The notes under the pieces are model-generated. The model searched no databases, was not told where the DNA came from, and worked only from the letters and a program-made list of their open reading frames with translations. Both the position numbers and the translations under genes were made by a program. DNA of 64,000 bases from Tillus elongatus (taxonomy: Eukaryota > Arthropoda > Insecta > Coleoptera > Cleridae), in the NCBI GenBank assembly GCA_964006375.1, contig OZ023267.1, positions 17,996,971 through 18,060,970 of the forward strand. Direction: 5' to 3'. Shown here one piece after another: positions 49,450 to 60,132 of the stretch; the stretch's first letter is position 1, and each line of letters starts with the position of its first letter.

Positions 49450-50740
49450 CTTATTTAAAATGTTATATCAACCACAGCCTTAAACTGTTTTTCGCTGACA
49501 ATATTTCGGGTAGTGTACTGGTTCAGACCAATGAAGAGACTGAACGGGTCGTGGAATTATCGTCGTCCTGATCAAATTAAAATTTCAAAACCAGTGGACA
49601 AACTTGAACTCGAGGCTTTTATTACACTTCCGATTTCTGGTGAAGCTCTACATTGTCTAAAAGCGAACGCTATAGCATTCCAATTTTTACAGCTTGCATG
49701 TCAATAAATATATTTACTTAAATTTATCGTTTCATTAGATTTGATAACAAGCTTTCCCGGCCACGACTGAAAGAGTATGACAATCTAGCAGCCACTCGAC
49801 AAGTATGGGATATTTTCGCCAACAATCATTCGATCTGTATGAAAATCTCACTATTGCTGACGAGTTGGTGGTTGAGAGGGAAATTTCCTTTCAGGCAATA
49901 TACCAAGTCAAAACCGGCAAAATAGGGCAGAAAAATCTGGGCTTCAGCCGATGTGAAGACCTCATATCTACATAATCTTCAGGCGTACACTGAAAACATT
50001 GTAGGCAATAGGCCCGAGAAAAATCAAGGAAAGTGCTGCGCAAACTTCTAGAGCCAGTGTATAACTCTGACAGAAGTCTCACAACAGATAATTTTTCACG
50101 TCACTAGTGTTGTCGGAATGTCTTTTGGACAAAAAAATCACTCGCAGTAAGAAGAAGCTTGACACACCGTCTTAGTTGTGCCCAGCTGCTGGACGGAAGG
50201 CATTCTCTTCTGCTTGGACTATTATGAAAAAAGTGTAACTGTGTGTTCTACATGCCAAAGTAAAATAAAATGGTCCACGTTCTTTCATTCCAACATTTGG
50301 ATAATAAAGTAAGTAACAGAAAAGGTAAGAAAGCGGCAATGGTTTTAGATTACAAAATTCGACAATAATGCTGACAACTTGGCGAAGGGGAATACAGGTT
50401 CTAAAATAATTTCCAGATGACCTCTCAGGCTATTCTGCAACATGGTGGCAGGCGCATGTATCTATTAGATTTGGGAAAATCATAATTCTTCATAAATATA
50501 CAAAGAAGAGTACGCATGAGCCCGAATCTGAGACAACCAGTTATGAGTGCTCTGATTGCCTGTGGAGTACACAGGAATGAAGAAATGCTAACACCACCAG
50601 CTGAAGATCGAAGAAGAAGAAGGTGCTATCTTTGTAACCGTTAAGAGAATCACAAAACTTCCTTCAAGTGCTCAAAATACAAAAAAATATATTTGTGATA
50701 GACATCCCCATATAGAAAAACTAATTGTATGCAGTAAACA
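49450..50740 (+). pseudogene. piggyBac-like transposase relic
   Basis: Read in shifting frames: LELEAFITLPISGEALHC (49605), RQVWDIFANN (49800), YENLTIADELVVERE (first catalytic Asp region, family LTIDEQL, 49840), IGQKNLGFSRCEDLIST (49920), RPEKNQGK..KLLEPVYNSDRSLTTDNF (second Asp, 50040), LSECLLDKKIT (50110). At the C-terminus is a cysteine-rich domain RRRRCYLCNR..ENHKTSFKCSKYKKYICDRH..CSKHC (50600-50745). Multiple stops. piggyBac inserts at TTAA. No terminal repeats found. Confidence 0.8.
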
Positions 50741-50760
50741 CTGCGTCATTGACGAATGAA

Positions 50761-51470
50761 CTGTCATAAAAATTTCATTTTTGATTTTTTTTAGAACTTT
50801 GTTTTTGAAAATATAAATATATGTTGCTTATCTAATGAATGATTCTCTATTAAACTTTTTATACGTTTATCTGACGTTTTTGATAATATGGGCGTGTCAT
50901 TAGAGTGGGGCCACTAAATGACCCCACTTGGTGGTTTGGATTGATGTGAATGCCGTGGTATGTTGAAGGTTAAGCACTTATGAAAAACCCAAAATTTACT
51001 GAAAACTCGACTATTGGAAAAATTGTATACAACCATGTATACACAGAAATAAAAAGGCCTATTTTTATTAATTTCCTTTATTTAGTATCTTGATTGAACT
51101 AATTTATGACTTACTTTCAACTTAAATCTACTCCTAATTTATTCAGTTCAGTATATATAGTGACTAAATATTTCTAAATTAAATACATTTAGATACCACA
51201 CTGATGTTTGAGTTTCATTAGAAAGAAAACTATATTTACACATTAATCCAAATATATTGTTTTAGGTAAAAAGTCGTAATCAATTAAGTTTGATATGTTT
51301 CAGTAAGAAACACCCAGTCTTGCAAAAATTATAACTGAAAGGTTTGCTCACATTAGAATCACATTGTTTTTTACTGATGGTAAAATGGAAGCCATCGTAA
51401 TATCATTTTGGAAAAAAAAAATCAGTTAATAAATGGAAAGGTTGTAGGTTTATAAACTTAAAAAAAGTCT
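50761..51470. other. AT-rich sequence, nothing recognised
   Basis: GTGGGGCCACTAAATGACCCCAC near 50905 is a small inverted repeat and might be a piggyBac-side end, without a partner. No coding frame supported. Confidence 0.35.
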
Positions 51471-52630
51471 GGACGCAGCAAGTGCGTTATTGTAGTGAAT
51501 TTTAATAAAAATGTTTTAAAATACAAATATGTGTTTTTTTTTAAGAAAGCAGGCATCAAATTTGGTTACCAGTATGACCTATCTAGTAAAAACAATGTAC
51601 CATATATCATCAAAATAACTTTATTGTTTTAAAATGTACAAAAATTTTTCGAAAATAAACTTTAAATGTTCCAGAAAAAACTAGTTTCCTAGCCAACGTA
51701 CCTTATAGGTTAATAGCAAATTGAGCTATTCAAATTTGAAGCATTTAATAAAAATTCGCTACCATAACGCACTTGCTGCGTCCCGAATTTCTTTTCTTAC
51801 AAACATGCATTATAATTACGTGGTCGAAATTGAATACATTAAAGGTCAGCTCAGAACTGGCACGGACCGGGGAAATCCGACTATCTTATTAATACAAAGC
51901 ATTGTTTAATCTATTTGAACTGAGCAGATTTTCCTGGCTAACGAATTTATCCAAGCCAGTTTCAAAAAGAAGGTATTCACCAAACTTGATCATCATCCGC
52001 GTATTATTTTTTGACTTATCGGTATGACACATAAATATAAATATAAATATAAATATAAATATAAATATAAATATAAATATAAATATAAATATAAATATAA
52101 ATATAAATATAAATATAAATATAAATATAAATATAAATATAAATATAAATATAAATATAAATATAAATATAAATATAAATATAAATATAAATATAAATAT
52201 AAATATAAATATAAATATAAATATAAATATAAATATAAATATAAATATAAATATAAATATAAATATAAATATAAATATAAATATAAATATAAATATAAAT
52301 ATAAATATAAATATAAATATAAATATAAATATAAATATAAATATAAATATAAATATAAATATAAATATAAATATAAATATAAATATAAATATAAATATAA
52401 ATATAAATATAAATATAAATATAAATATAAATATAAATATAAATATAAATATAAATATAAATATAAATATAAATATAAATATAAATATATATATACATAC
52501 AATAAAGTCTGAAATCGACCTCGAATTTGGGTTCCAGGGGTCCTAAATAGCGCTTATTTGAAGATTTTTTTTAAAATTCACAATTCGCGATCTCATCATT
52601 AGCGATTTTTTTTATAGAAAATTCATTAAA
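51471..52630 (-). mobile_element. GACGCA-family element with hexanucleotide slot
   Basis: The 3' module 51471-51783 has inverted hairpin termini. A shortened C block and the TTATCCAAGCCAGTTTC block (51945) follow, then ACTTATCGGTATGACACAT at 52013 and the slot 52031-52491 filled by (AAATAT)n instead of (TA)n. Last are AGTCTGAAATCGACCTCG, GGGTCCTAAATAGCGCTTATTTG and the palindrome 52598-52630. Most of block B is deleted. Confidence 0.75.
52031..52491. repeat. (AAATAT)n hexanucleotide array in the element slot
   Basis: About 76 near-perfect units, then a few TA units (52486-52494). The repeated Y-L, Y-I and K-Y frames are artefacts. Confidence 0.98.
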
Positions 52631-52639
52631 ATGTGGATT

Positions 52640-53430
52640 TAAAATATCGTAACCCGCTAACGGCATGGTGACGTAATTTCCCCTTACAGTCCACAATTTT
52701 ATCTCTCATTGTAAGAATAAAATGCCAGTGATTGGGAACAAAAATGCCTAAATTCTCGCTAAAGATGGAAAAAGTAATTGTAAAGGGTCATAGTGATAAT
52801 ATGCCAAAATTTAATATTTATAAAGATACGTGATGTCACGCTTTTCGAACAGCTTTTGGGAGGCGCAACTTTGAACTACCACAACTTTTTATAGTTGGTA
52901 GATGAAGCAAACTGTTGGAAAAATGGATTAATTCATCACCACGATAGGCATTTTGATCAGATTGAAATCCTTTTCTAACACGAGAAAGGCATTTCCAAGT
53001 GGAGCTTCGGTGTAGTTTGTGCCATTAAAAAAATTGAATTTAAAATCTATGACGAGAATTTGATTTGGGTATATTACTGCAGTTTTTTGAGGCAAGTGAT
53101 TGTGGTGTCATTGAATAGTCAAAACTCTGAAGAGTGGGACAGAATATGATGCCAACAAGACGGAGCACAAGCTCATCATGATGGCTTGGCTGCAGCTCTA
53201 CTGTGTGAATTTTTTGAGGACAGGCAGGTTAAAAAATAATGGTCCACACCCTTGGCCACCTCACTTTCACAACTTGACGCCGTTAGATTTTAGAAATTGG
53301 AAACATATTAAGGATGTGGTGTATTCACAGTCTATTACTACTAAAGGGAACAATATGGACATAATTTTTCTCGCTTTGAATTCTTTAGAATCTGAGCATA
53401 TTGAAAAATTGACGAACATGAATTAAATGA
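52640..53430 (+). pseudogene. mariner-like transposase relic
   Basis: Scattered pieces: KFSLKMEKVIVKGHSDN-like start at about 52755, SFGVVCAIK near 53010 (family W-x-V-W-C-A-I), and CQQDGAQAHHDGLAAALLCEFF at about 53150 holding the second catalytic Asp. After a slip in an A-run near 53235, HFHNLTPLDFRNWKHIKD holds the third. The spacing between these two is again close to 41. Many stops; ends not identified. Confidence 0.6.
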
Positions 53431-53576
53431 ACAGGCTCCACTAATAGCTGCAAATCACTATTGCTAACTTTAAACATTTGCTATAAGTTGAAAAAAAAAT
53501 ATCTTTTTTGAGTTTTGTTATATAACTAAACATACATTTATCTGCTCCGTAATTGACCTACTTTTTTTAGTGAATT

Positions 53577-54882
53577 TTCTTAAAAAAAGATTCACTAATG
53601 AGGAGATTCCGACTTTTGAATATTGAAAAAATTTCTTCAAATGACCGCGAAGAGCCCCCCACCCTAGAACCCATATCGAGGGTCAGTTTCAAATTTTTAA
53701 TGTATTACACCGATAACTCAAAAAAAAAATAGTCCGATTTTGATCAAGTTTGGCACATACCTTCCTTTTGCAAATGGCTTGGATAAGTTCTTTAGTTAGG
53801 AAAATCCGCCCAGGTTTTCCCGGAAAATATAATGTTTTCTTTAGAAAAAAATTTATATCTCCGGAAATAACAAAGTAAGGGCAGCCAAATTTGGTGGCCT
53901 AGTTTATGTCATTATAGGTAAATTTCTTACCAAACTTTAATTCCGTAGGTTGAAAGACAAACAAGTTATGGGCATTTAAAGAAAAAAATGGGGTTTTCCT
54001 CAAAATGTAAAAAGTCGCGATTGAAACGTCAAAATTGGCAACTTTTAGGCAAAGAACCTGAAAGAAATACGGATTATGTAAAGAGTGTTCTGCAAATCCT
54101 TAAGTTACAATTTAAACCATCATTGCCCTTCATTTTAATAAAATATTTCCAGAAAATTCATTTCAAATAGATACATTCTCTGATGCTTTGAAAGTAGTTT
54201 ATTTAAGTTTATGGTTTAACGGCCTATAAATTTTAGCTAATTTTCGTAGAAAAAATTCGTTAATGAGGAGACCGCGGCTTTTGAATTCTAAAAAGATTTC
54301 TTCAAATGAGCGCAAACTAGGCCCCCTAGAATCCATATCCGGGTTTACTTTCTGTTTACATATATACAGGGTGACGCATTTCTACGGTAAACCGCAATAT
54401 AATTCTTATTACGCAAGATACGAGAAAAAATTGTATACGTTACTTATAGGGTGTCTTGAGCTGCATCTTATAAAATTATTTTGACAATCACAGGGTGGAC
54501 CATAAGTCGTTGGTGATACCTAAAATAAATTTTTTGAATATTCCTGATTGCATTTTTCATCGAAGTATGATGCATGTTTGTAAAAAATCGAGACGCAGTA
54601 AGTGCGAATTTTCCTTAAATACTTCAAAATTCAATAACTCAATTTGCTATTAACCTAAGGTTTGTCGGCTATGAAACGAGTTTTCTCGGAGGCATTTTAA
54701 GTTTATTTTCGGAAATTTTTTTTACATTTTCAAACAAGTTATTTTGATAAAATATGGTACATTCTTTTTACTATATAGGTTATACCGGTGACCAAATTGA
54801 TGGCTGCTTGCATTAAAGAGAGATATTTGCTATTAAAAATATTTGTATGAAAATTCACTTCTATAATGCACTTGCTGCACCC
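53577..54882 (+). mobile_element. Long compound GACGCA-family element
   Basis: Palindrome at 53577, CCTAGAACCCATATCGAGGG, almost no TA (slot TTTTTAATGTATTACACC at 53694), ACCGATAACTC block, block B to 54230. Then a second palindromic 5' end at 54233 with its own CCTAGAATCCATATCCGGG, ATATATACAGGGTGACGC at 54360, block C, and the 3' module 54591-54882 with inverted termini. It reads as two units in tandem, the first lacking its 3' end. Confidence 0.72.
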
Positions 54883-55480
54883 AAACTTTTTTTAAAATTT
54901 ATACTTATTATAACTGTCTAGAAGAATATTCCTGAAATTTGACTAATGCGATAATAACTCAAAAACGATCAGGTTTAGGTGTAAGGTATATCAACAGAGA
55001 ACGAAAGAAAATTTTAATGTGCATTAATTGATGTTATAAAATAGAGGGTGCTCTATCTGAAATAATAAAGTTATTGGTAGCTGAGGTGTCTCAGATTGAT
55101 TACCGAATTTAAACACTCTGCATGTAAAACAATTCTTTTTGTATGCAGCAAATACCTTCAAGTTCATGGTTGTTAAATTTTGATAATGTAAATAGGTGTT
55201 TCATCAAAATGGAAAGCATGATTTTCCACCAAAAAAATCACAAAAAAAACTGTTGTTACCTGACATATAAATATGTATAAACATTAAAAATATAGGAAAA
55301 AATAGCATTTTATTAAAAATAATAAAGTTACTGGCGACCTCCAGTAATATTGTATGTGCCATGTTCTCAAAAATATTTTTATTTAAGTCGGTCATATCAA
55401 ATGTTAAAGTTTGGAAATTTTCAGAATTTTATTTCCTCATATTCGGCTAACCAACGCTCTACGTGCTATAATCTATATCG
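54883..55480. other. AT-rich sequence, nothing recognised
   Basis: No coding frame or repeat recognised before the direct repeat at 55485. Confidence 0.4.
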
Positions 55481-55484
55481 ATTG

Positions 55485-55612
55485 ATAATCACCTCGACAA
55501 AAAATTCTTTCTACTATATTGTTCCATCTAGTGTAAAATTATTTGAGCCTAGGACACAAAAATTAAAATGTCTTCAACCACAGAGGTTTTTCTTATTGAG
55601 GCTGTATGTATT
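55485..55612 (+). repeat. Direct repeat flanking a LINE, left copy
   Basis: Shares TACTATATTGTTCCATCTAG, AAATTATTTGAGCCTAGGA and TATTGAGGCT.TATGTATT with 57967-58089. It lies directly beside the AT-rich 3' tail of the LINE. Confidence 0.75.
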
Positions 55613-57965
55613 GTTTATTTATGTATTTATTTATTTATTTGTTTATTAAACACAACACCCAATGTGGAAATTCCCAAATAAAGAGATTGAACAAATAGTA
55701 CAAATTACAACAATAATCGTAGATCAACAAGTAAACTAAACACAATATAGAAAAGAGCTACAGCTGGATCACAAGTCAATCAGCCCAGCAACAGAGCTGA
55801 GAGTGGAGTTGTTGCACTCGAAGATGTCAATGCAGTGATGTACATAGTTATATATTGAGCACATTCTTTCTTTGTACCGGTGAATTCAGTCTTACATTTG
55901 TCCTAGGACAGGCGATGTGAAACAGGACTTGAGATCTGGAAATAACTCTGGCCGTGTGAAAGCACGACAAGCGTAACATATGTGGACATTCCACGACATT
56001 ATGTAACAGACCGAATAAAAATAATAAAGCGAAGTAGTTTCGCCTGCTTTGCAGCGACTGCAAAGAGAAGCGGAACAACAGAAAACTCTGCGGTGTGCCA
56101 ATAACGGGAGAGATATTATCAGCTCTATAAGTCAGCATCTTGAGAAGCCGACGCGGAATCCCAAATGCATCCCTATGAGCGTCATAATAGAGCGCCCAAA
56201 CTACTGCAGCATACTCTAAATGCGGTCTACCATAGATACAGTAAAGAGTTTTTAAGGTGTCTATGCATGAAACATTTTTTAAGTTTCTGATGATATAGCC
56301 CAAGGTTTTTGAGGCTTTAGAGATGGCATTCTCAATATAATTCACAAACGATAGTCTGCTATCAAAAAGAACGCCTAAGTTCGCAATAGTGTTTAGGTCT
56401 ATTAAGTATTGAATCACATAATTCATACGGAAAACTGATTATTCCTGTAGTCTAACGCTATCATCACGGTTGTTAATGGTATGAAAAATCTCCATCATCG
56501 GCATAGAGCAGGTGAGTAACCTCAATAACGTTAAAGAAATCCAAGTAGATAACATTAGTTTGAGATTCCCTGACCATTGCTGCATTGATGTAGCCTGTAA
56601 GGCAGACTAAATTGATAGATGTAGAGCCACCCTTTATAAAACCATGCTGAGTCTCTGAAATTAAATGCTTGACATTAAAAATGATAAAATCGTTCAGAAC
56701 AAATTCAAACACCTTTGCAAAATTATTGATAATGATGATTTGTCTGTGGTTTTCAACCTGGGTTTGATAACGTTTTTAGGGGCTGGATTAGAACGACCCG
56801 TTTTCTATACGGTAGGAAACTTTGATGTTTTAAGGGATATGTTAAAGATGGACGTTATAGGATACATAAAAACGTGAGCACAGTCCCTAACCAAGAAAGC
56901 CGGAATTTCATCAGGACCCGATGTATGTTTCCGCCTGATTGATTCTTAATTGCACTCAGGACCATCGGATTTGTGACCTCTTGAATATCAATGATTCGAT
57001 TATTACGTACAAAGTCCACACCAGTATCACCATTTGTCTGGATTACTAAGGATGGCTGAAAAAAAAGCTGCAAATGCGTTGCCCACAGAAAGTAGATCAG
57101 TTAAAGTGACGACTTCATATGACAACGAGGTTTAGGATGTTGACTGATTCCTCTTGAGATTAATCAGTTTCCAGAAGCTGGATGGATAGAATGAAATATT
57201 CTGCTCAACCTGTAGCGCGAAAAGTTTTTCATTGGTTTCCGATGCTACTTTGACAACATGTCTTAGCCGCTGAAATTCCAAGTAATCAGCAGGATTCTTA
57301 CAATACTTATATCGCTTCCGGGCTTTTAATTTGATTAGCTCCGGACCAAACCAAGGGGGATAGTTACGTCGGGAGCGAGACCAACTTTGGGCACATATAT
57401 GTCAACAATAGAAAACAGTTCAACATAAAATTCATCACAACATTTATCCACATCAGCAAAGTGTTCCAGAAAGGACCGAGGACAGGTGAGTGTTCAGACC
57501 ATGAATTTTGGCTTTCCGATCGCAGTAGTAAACTCCTGTTCTAGTATTCCGGATACGTGATTTATTGGTGTTGGTCAGAGTAAGTATGACCTCAAGAGCT
57601 GTATGGTGAACATCCTCTACCAATAATAAATCAGAGGCAACACTGTCCTGTCCGTTAACGTTAGTAAGTACAAGATCTAGAAGCCTACCATTAGAGGTCC
57701 TAACAAAATTCAGTTGTAACAAGTGGGGAAAGTTCTGTAAGGATAACAATATCCTTACCTTATTCGAAAAGCGATCTTCATCCAAGTAGGTAACGTATTC
57801 GGATAGATTACAGTCACCAAGAAATAATATTTGGGAGGACAGTATCAGTTCACAAGCACATAGGGCATCAAAGAGACCATCGGAGATGTTTTAGGCACCA
57901 AGTATGTCAACACAATGAATATGGTAGAGCAACCTGTAGATACTTTGACGCAAACGCTATAACCT
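55613..57965 (-). pseudogene. Jockey-type LINE, internally deleted
   Basis: Read on - from 57965: the late part of the endonuclease with LNFVRTSNGRLLDLVLTN and VEDVHHTALE (57700-57580). Linker to about 56900 and the RT start KHLISETQHGFIKGGSTSINL follow. Motif A (VIYLDFFNVIE) jumps directly to VTHLLYADDG (motif C), so the palm between A and C is missing. After a gap the C-terminal part is 56426-55848 (LGVLFDSRLSFVNYIENAISK, YAAVVWALYY). Its 3' tail is an AATA-rich run on - (55613-55648). Inactive. Confidence 0.8.
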
Positions 57966-57966
57966 T

Positions 57967-58089
57967 TATCGATTAATAAAACTTTTTTTACTATATTGTT
58001 CCATCTAGTGTCAAATTATTTGAGCCTAGGAAATAAAAACTAATGTATTCAACCAAATAGTTTTCTTTTTTATTGAGGCTCTATGTATT
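57967..58089 (+). repeat. Direct repeat flanking a LINE, right copy
   Basis: Second copy of 55485-55612, on the 5' side of the minus-strand LINE. Confidence 0.75.
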
Positions 58090-58383
58090 ATAATCAACAA
58101 AGGCCATATTCAGACAATCTTAACACAGTGCGTCCTTTTTCGATGCAACTTAAAATCAAGACATCAAAGATCATTGACAGCTTTGTTTGGATTAAGTCAG
58201 GGATAGAGTTCGTGTTATTTACAAGCATAAGTACAGGCTTGTTATTAAAATTCAATATAAAATTATACAAATATATTAATATTAGTACTAAAAATGCTAA
58301 ATAGTAAAATAACAAAATGCACAAAGACAAAAAAACTCTGTTTAAGCAAAAATACCACGTGTGTTGCAAAAGCAACAATTCTG

Positions 58384-58470
58384 TTGAGATTCCCTGAAGA
58401 TGGCCTAGAAGAAACATGTCAGATTTAATAGATGGTGCCTCAATAAATACTGTGTCTAGGCTGTTTGGAT
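58384..58470 (+). mobile_element. Penelope-type 3' tail with decayed hammerhead-like motif
   Basis: CCCTGAAGATGGCC..GAAACATGTCAG followed by CAATAAATACTGTG. CTGAAGA is at 58394-58400 and GAAA at 58411-58414, but the stem between them has largely collapsed. Compare 27361-27407. Confidence 0.45.
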
Positions 58471-58859
58471 TTTAATTTTCCTCAAAATATGAACATGGTA
58501 TTAATTAAATTATATTTGAGCTGAGCTTCCAAAGGTCTATATTTTCGTGCCTCATGATTATAAGTGGCTAATTGTCAAAAATAGGCGACAAAGCTTCTAG
58601 CTTTATAAATCTAGTTCTGGCATAGACTTTAAAACTTTTGTTTAAATATGCGTGATTCAATAAATCTATTTTTAATCATAATTTGTAGAAACAAATATTT
58701 GCAGCAACTCCTGACAAGCGACACCCTTCTAATTACAAAGTACTATTACGTATCTAATTGTTTTCTGTATTAATATTAATAATAATAAATGACAAAGATT
58801 TCTTCTAAGGTAACACAATATTGGATGGGCGTTCTTCCTAAGGTGTAAATTGAACAGAT
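58471..58859. other. No recognised feature; possible 3' UTR of the minus-strand exon
   Basis: If 58860-58988 is a last exon, this is its downstream region; ATTAAA on - lies near 58671. Confidence 0.35.
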
Positions 58860-58988
58860 TTAGGAATCTGGTGCAGAAAATATTGGTTTATCAGTGGTTG
58901 CTTCAAGAACAATTCCTTTGGCACCAAATATTGTTCGTAAAAGTGGCCTCATTGATTCCAATAAACGCTGTGTCCTTAAGGCGGTGTT
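58860..58988 (-). CDS. Candidate 3'-terminal host exon, function unknown
   Basis: On -, TTTCTTATTGTTTTAG (a pyrimidine tract ending in AG at 58990-58989) precedes 42 in-frame codons and a TAA. The peptide starts NTALRTQRLLESMRPL, continues RTIFGAKGIVLEATTDKP and ends IFSAPDS. It is non-repetitive, with normal composition, and unlike any mobile-element protein here. A phase-0 acceptor plus stop fits a last exon. I do not recognise the protein. The rest of the gene would lie to the right and is not visible. Confidence 0.45.
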   Translation of the reverse strand, partial: NTALRTQRLLESMRPLLRTIFGAKGIVLEATTDKPIFSAPDS

Positions 58989-59178
58989 CTAAAACAATAA
59001 GAAATGTAATTTAATTATAAGCATAAAACACAATAATTGTAGGTTAAAAACTATTTACTTTTTTACTCAACTGTGTCAACCTTTTTACAATAATATTAAA
59101 CATATAAGATTTTTGATAAAATCTATTAGCATATGTAATTAGAAAATCAATATTTGAAAAACTTCAATGACAAAAATT

Positions 59179-59540
59179 TAGAACCTCGGTGGTTCAGTGG
59201 TAAGAACGTGTGCCTCTGAACCGAGGGGTACTGGGTTCGATCCCAGGGTACTCCTTTCACTTTTTTAGTACAAACTGTAAAATTAACATCAACGGAGGTT
59301 CTGGCATTGTATTTGAGCAAGTTGAATATCTGCACGTTCCGCCCTTCGGAGGGGGCGTAAAGCCGTCGGTCCCGTGTCCATGCGATGTTGGGCACGTTAA
59401 AGATCCCTACCCTCCTTACAGAAAGGCAGGGGTTCGGCAAAATTTCCAGGATTGTGAGTTGAAACTGCTCCCTGGCGTCGGTGATTGGCCATAGTCGCGG
59501 AAATAGGCCGACGTTAAAGAAACAAAACACACACACACAC
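59179..59540 (+). mobile_element. Full-length tRNA-headed SINE, family A
   Basis: Flanked by a 13-bp direct repeat AATGACAAAAATT (59166-59178 and 59541-59553). A box GGTTCAGTGGTAAGAACG and B box GGGTTCGATCCC are at about 59190-59245. The body has CGTTCCGCCCTTCGGAGGGG, then a 3' part with GATGTTGGGCACGTTAAAG and GGCCGACGTTAAAG, and the tail is (CA)n. It is the most complete copy. The 3' part presumably matches the tail of a partner LINE that copies it in trans; that partner is not identified here. Confidence 0.9.
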
Positions 59541-59602
59541 AATGACAAAAATTGGTATGTCAATATTTGCACCGAACTGATATAAATTACATCTTATCTT
59601 AC

Positions 59603-59890
59603 GTGGATCGAAATCTTAATTGGCACCAACATGTCACATCAATTGCAGAAGCGGCTGCTAAGAAATTAGGTTTCCTCTTCCGGGCTCGCAACTACTTTTC
59701 ACCAGTTAATCTCCAAGTTAAATTCCAAGTTGTGGAATTCCTTGCCGGCACATGTTTTTCCTTCTCCTCCGAACCTCCAAACCTTCAAGTCCAGAATTAA
59801 CAAGCTGCCTCTTTCCTCCTTGTCAACACCCACGGTAAGATAGTATTTAGGCTGTAAGCCCTCGTGGTGTGTTGTTGAAATTAAAAAAAA
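59603..59890 (+). pseudogene. LINE 3' fragment with internal deletion, same family as 17970-20165
   Basis: It begins GTGGATCGAAATCTTAATTGG (as 19538) and keeps the frame to FSPVNL. It then jumps ~350 bp to VVEFLAGTCFSFSSEPP (out of frame) and the family tail ending GTTGTTGAAATTAAAAAAAAAA. Confidence 0.85.
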
Positions 59891-60132
59891 AACAAGTAGT
59901 AAGTCTTCTTTATGTTGTTCTGTACATGTCGCATTGGAGTTTTCTCGAGAACTGCTGGGAAAAAAATCGTAAAACATTTCGATTTTAGCGAGAGGGACAT
60001 TTTTTTTAAACGTAGCAGAAATTGTAGCCTTCAATGCATAGCGGAGGTCAAACAAACGTTATTTTAATGAGTAATTTATTTACTTAAATGTTTTAACCAA
60101 AAATTAGCTTCCAAAATACACTTTTTTATAAC
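59891..60132. other. No recognised feature
   Basis: Spacer between a LINE tail and the integrase relic. Confidence 0.3.

Noticed and set aside
51993..52512. Open frames of 160-169 codons rich in Y/L, Y/I or K/Y
   Set aside because: Translations of the (AAATAT)n array.
59179..59255. Functional tRNA gene at the SINE head
   Set aside because: A and B boxes are present, but it is the head of a multi-copy SINE with a target duplication and long tail.
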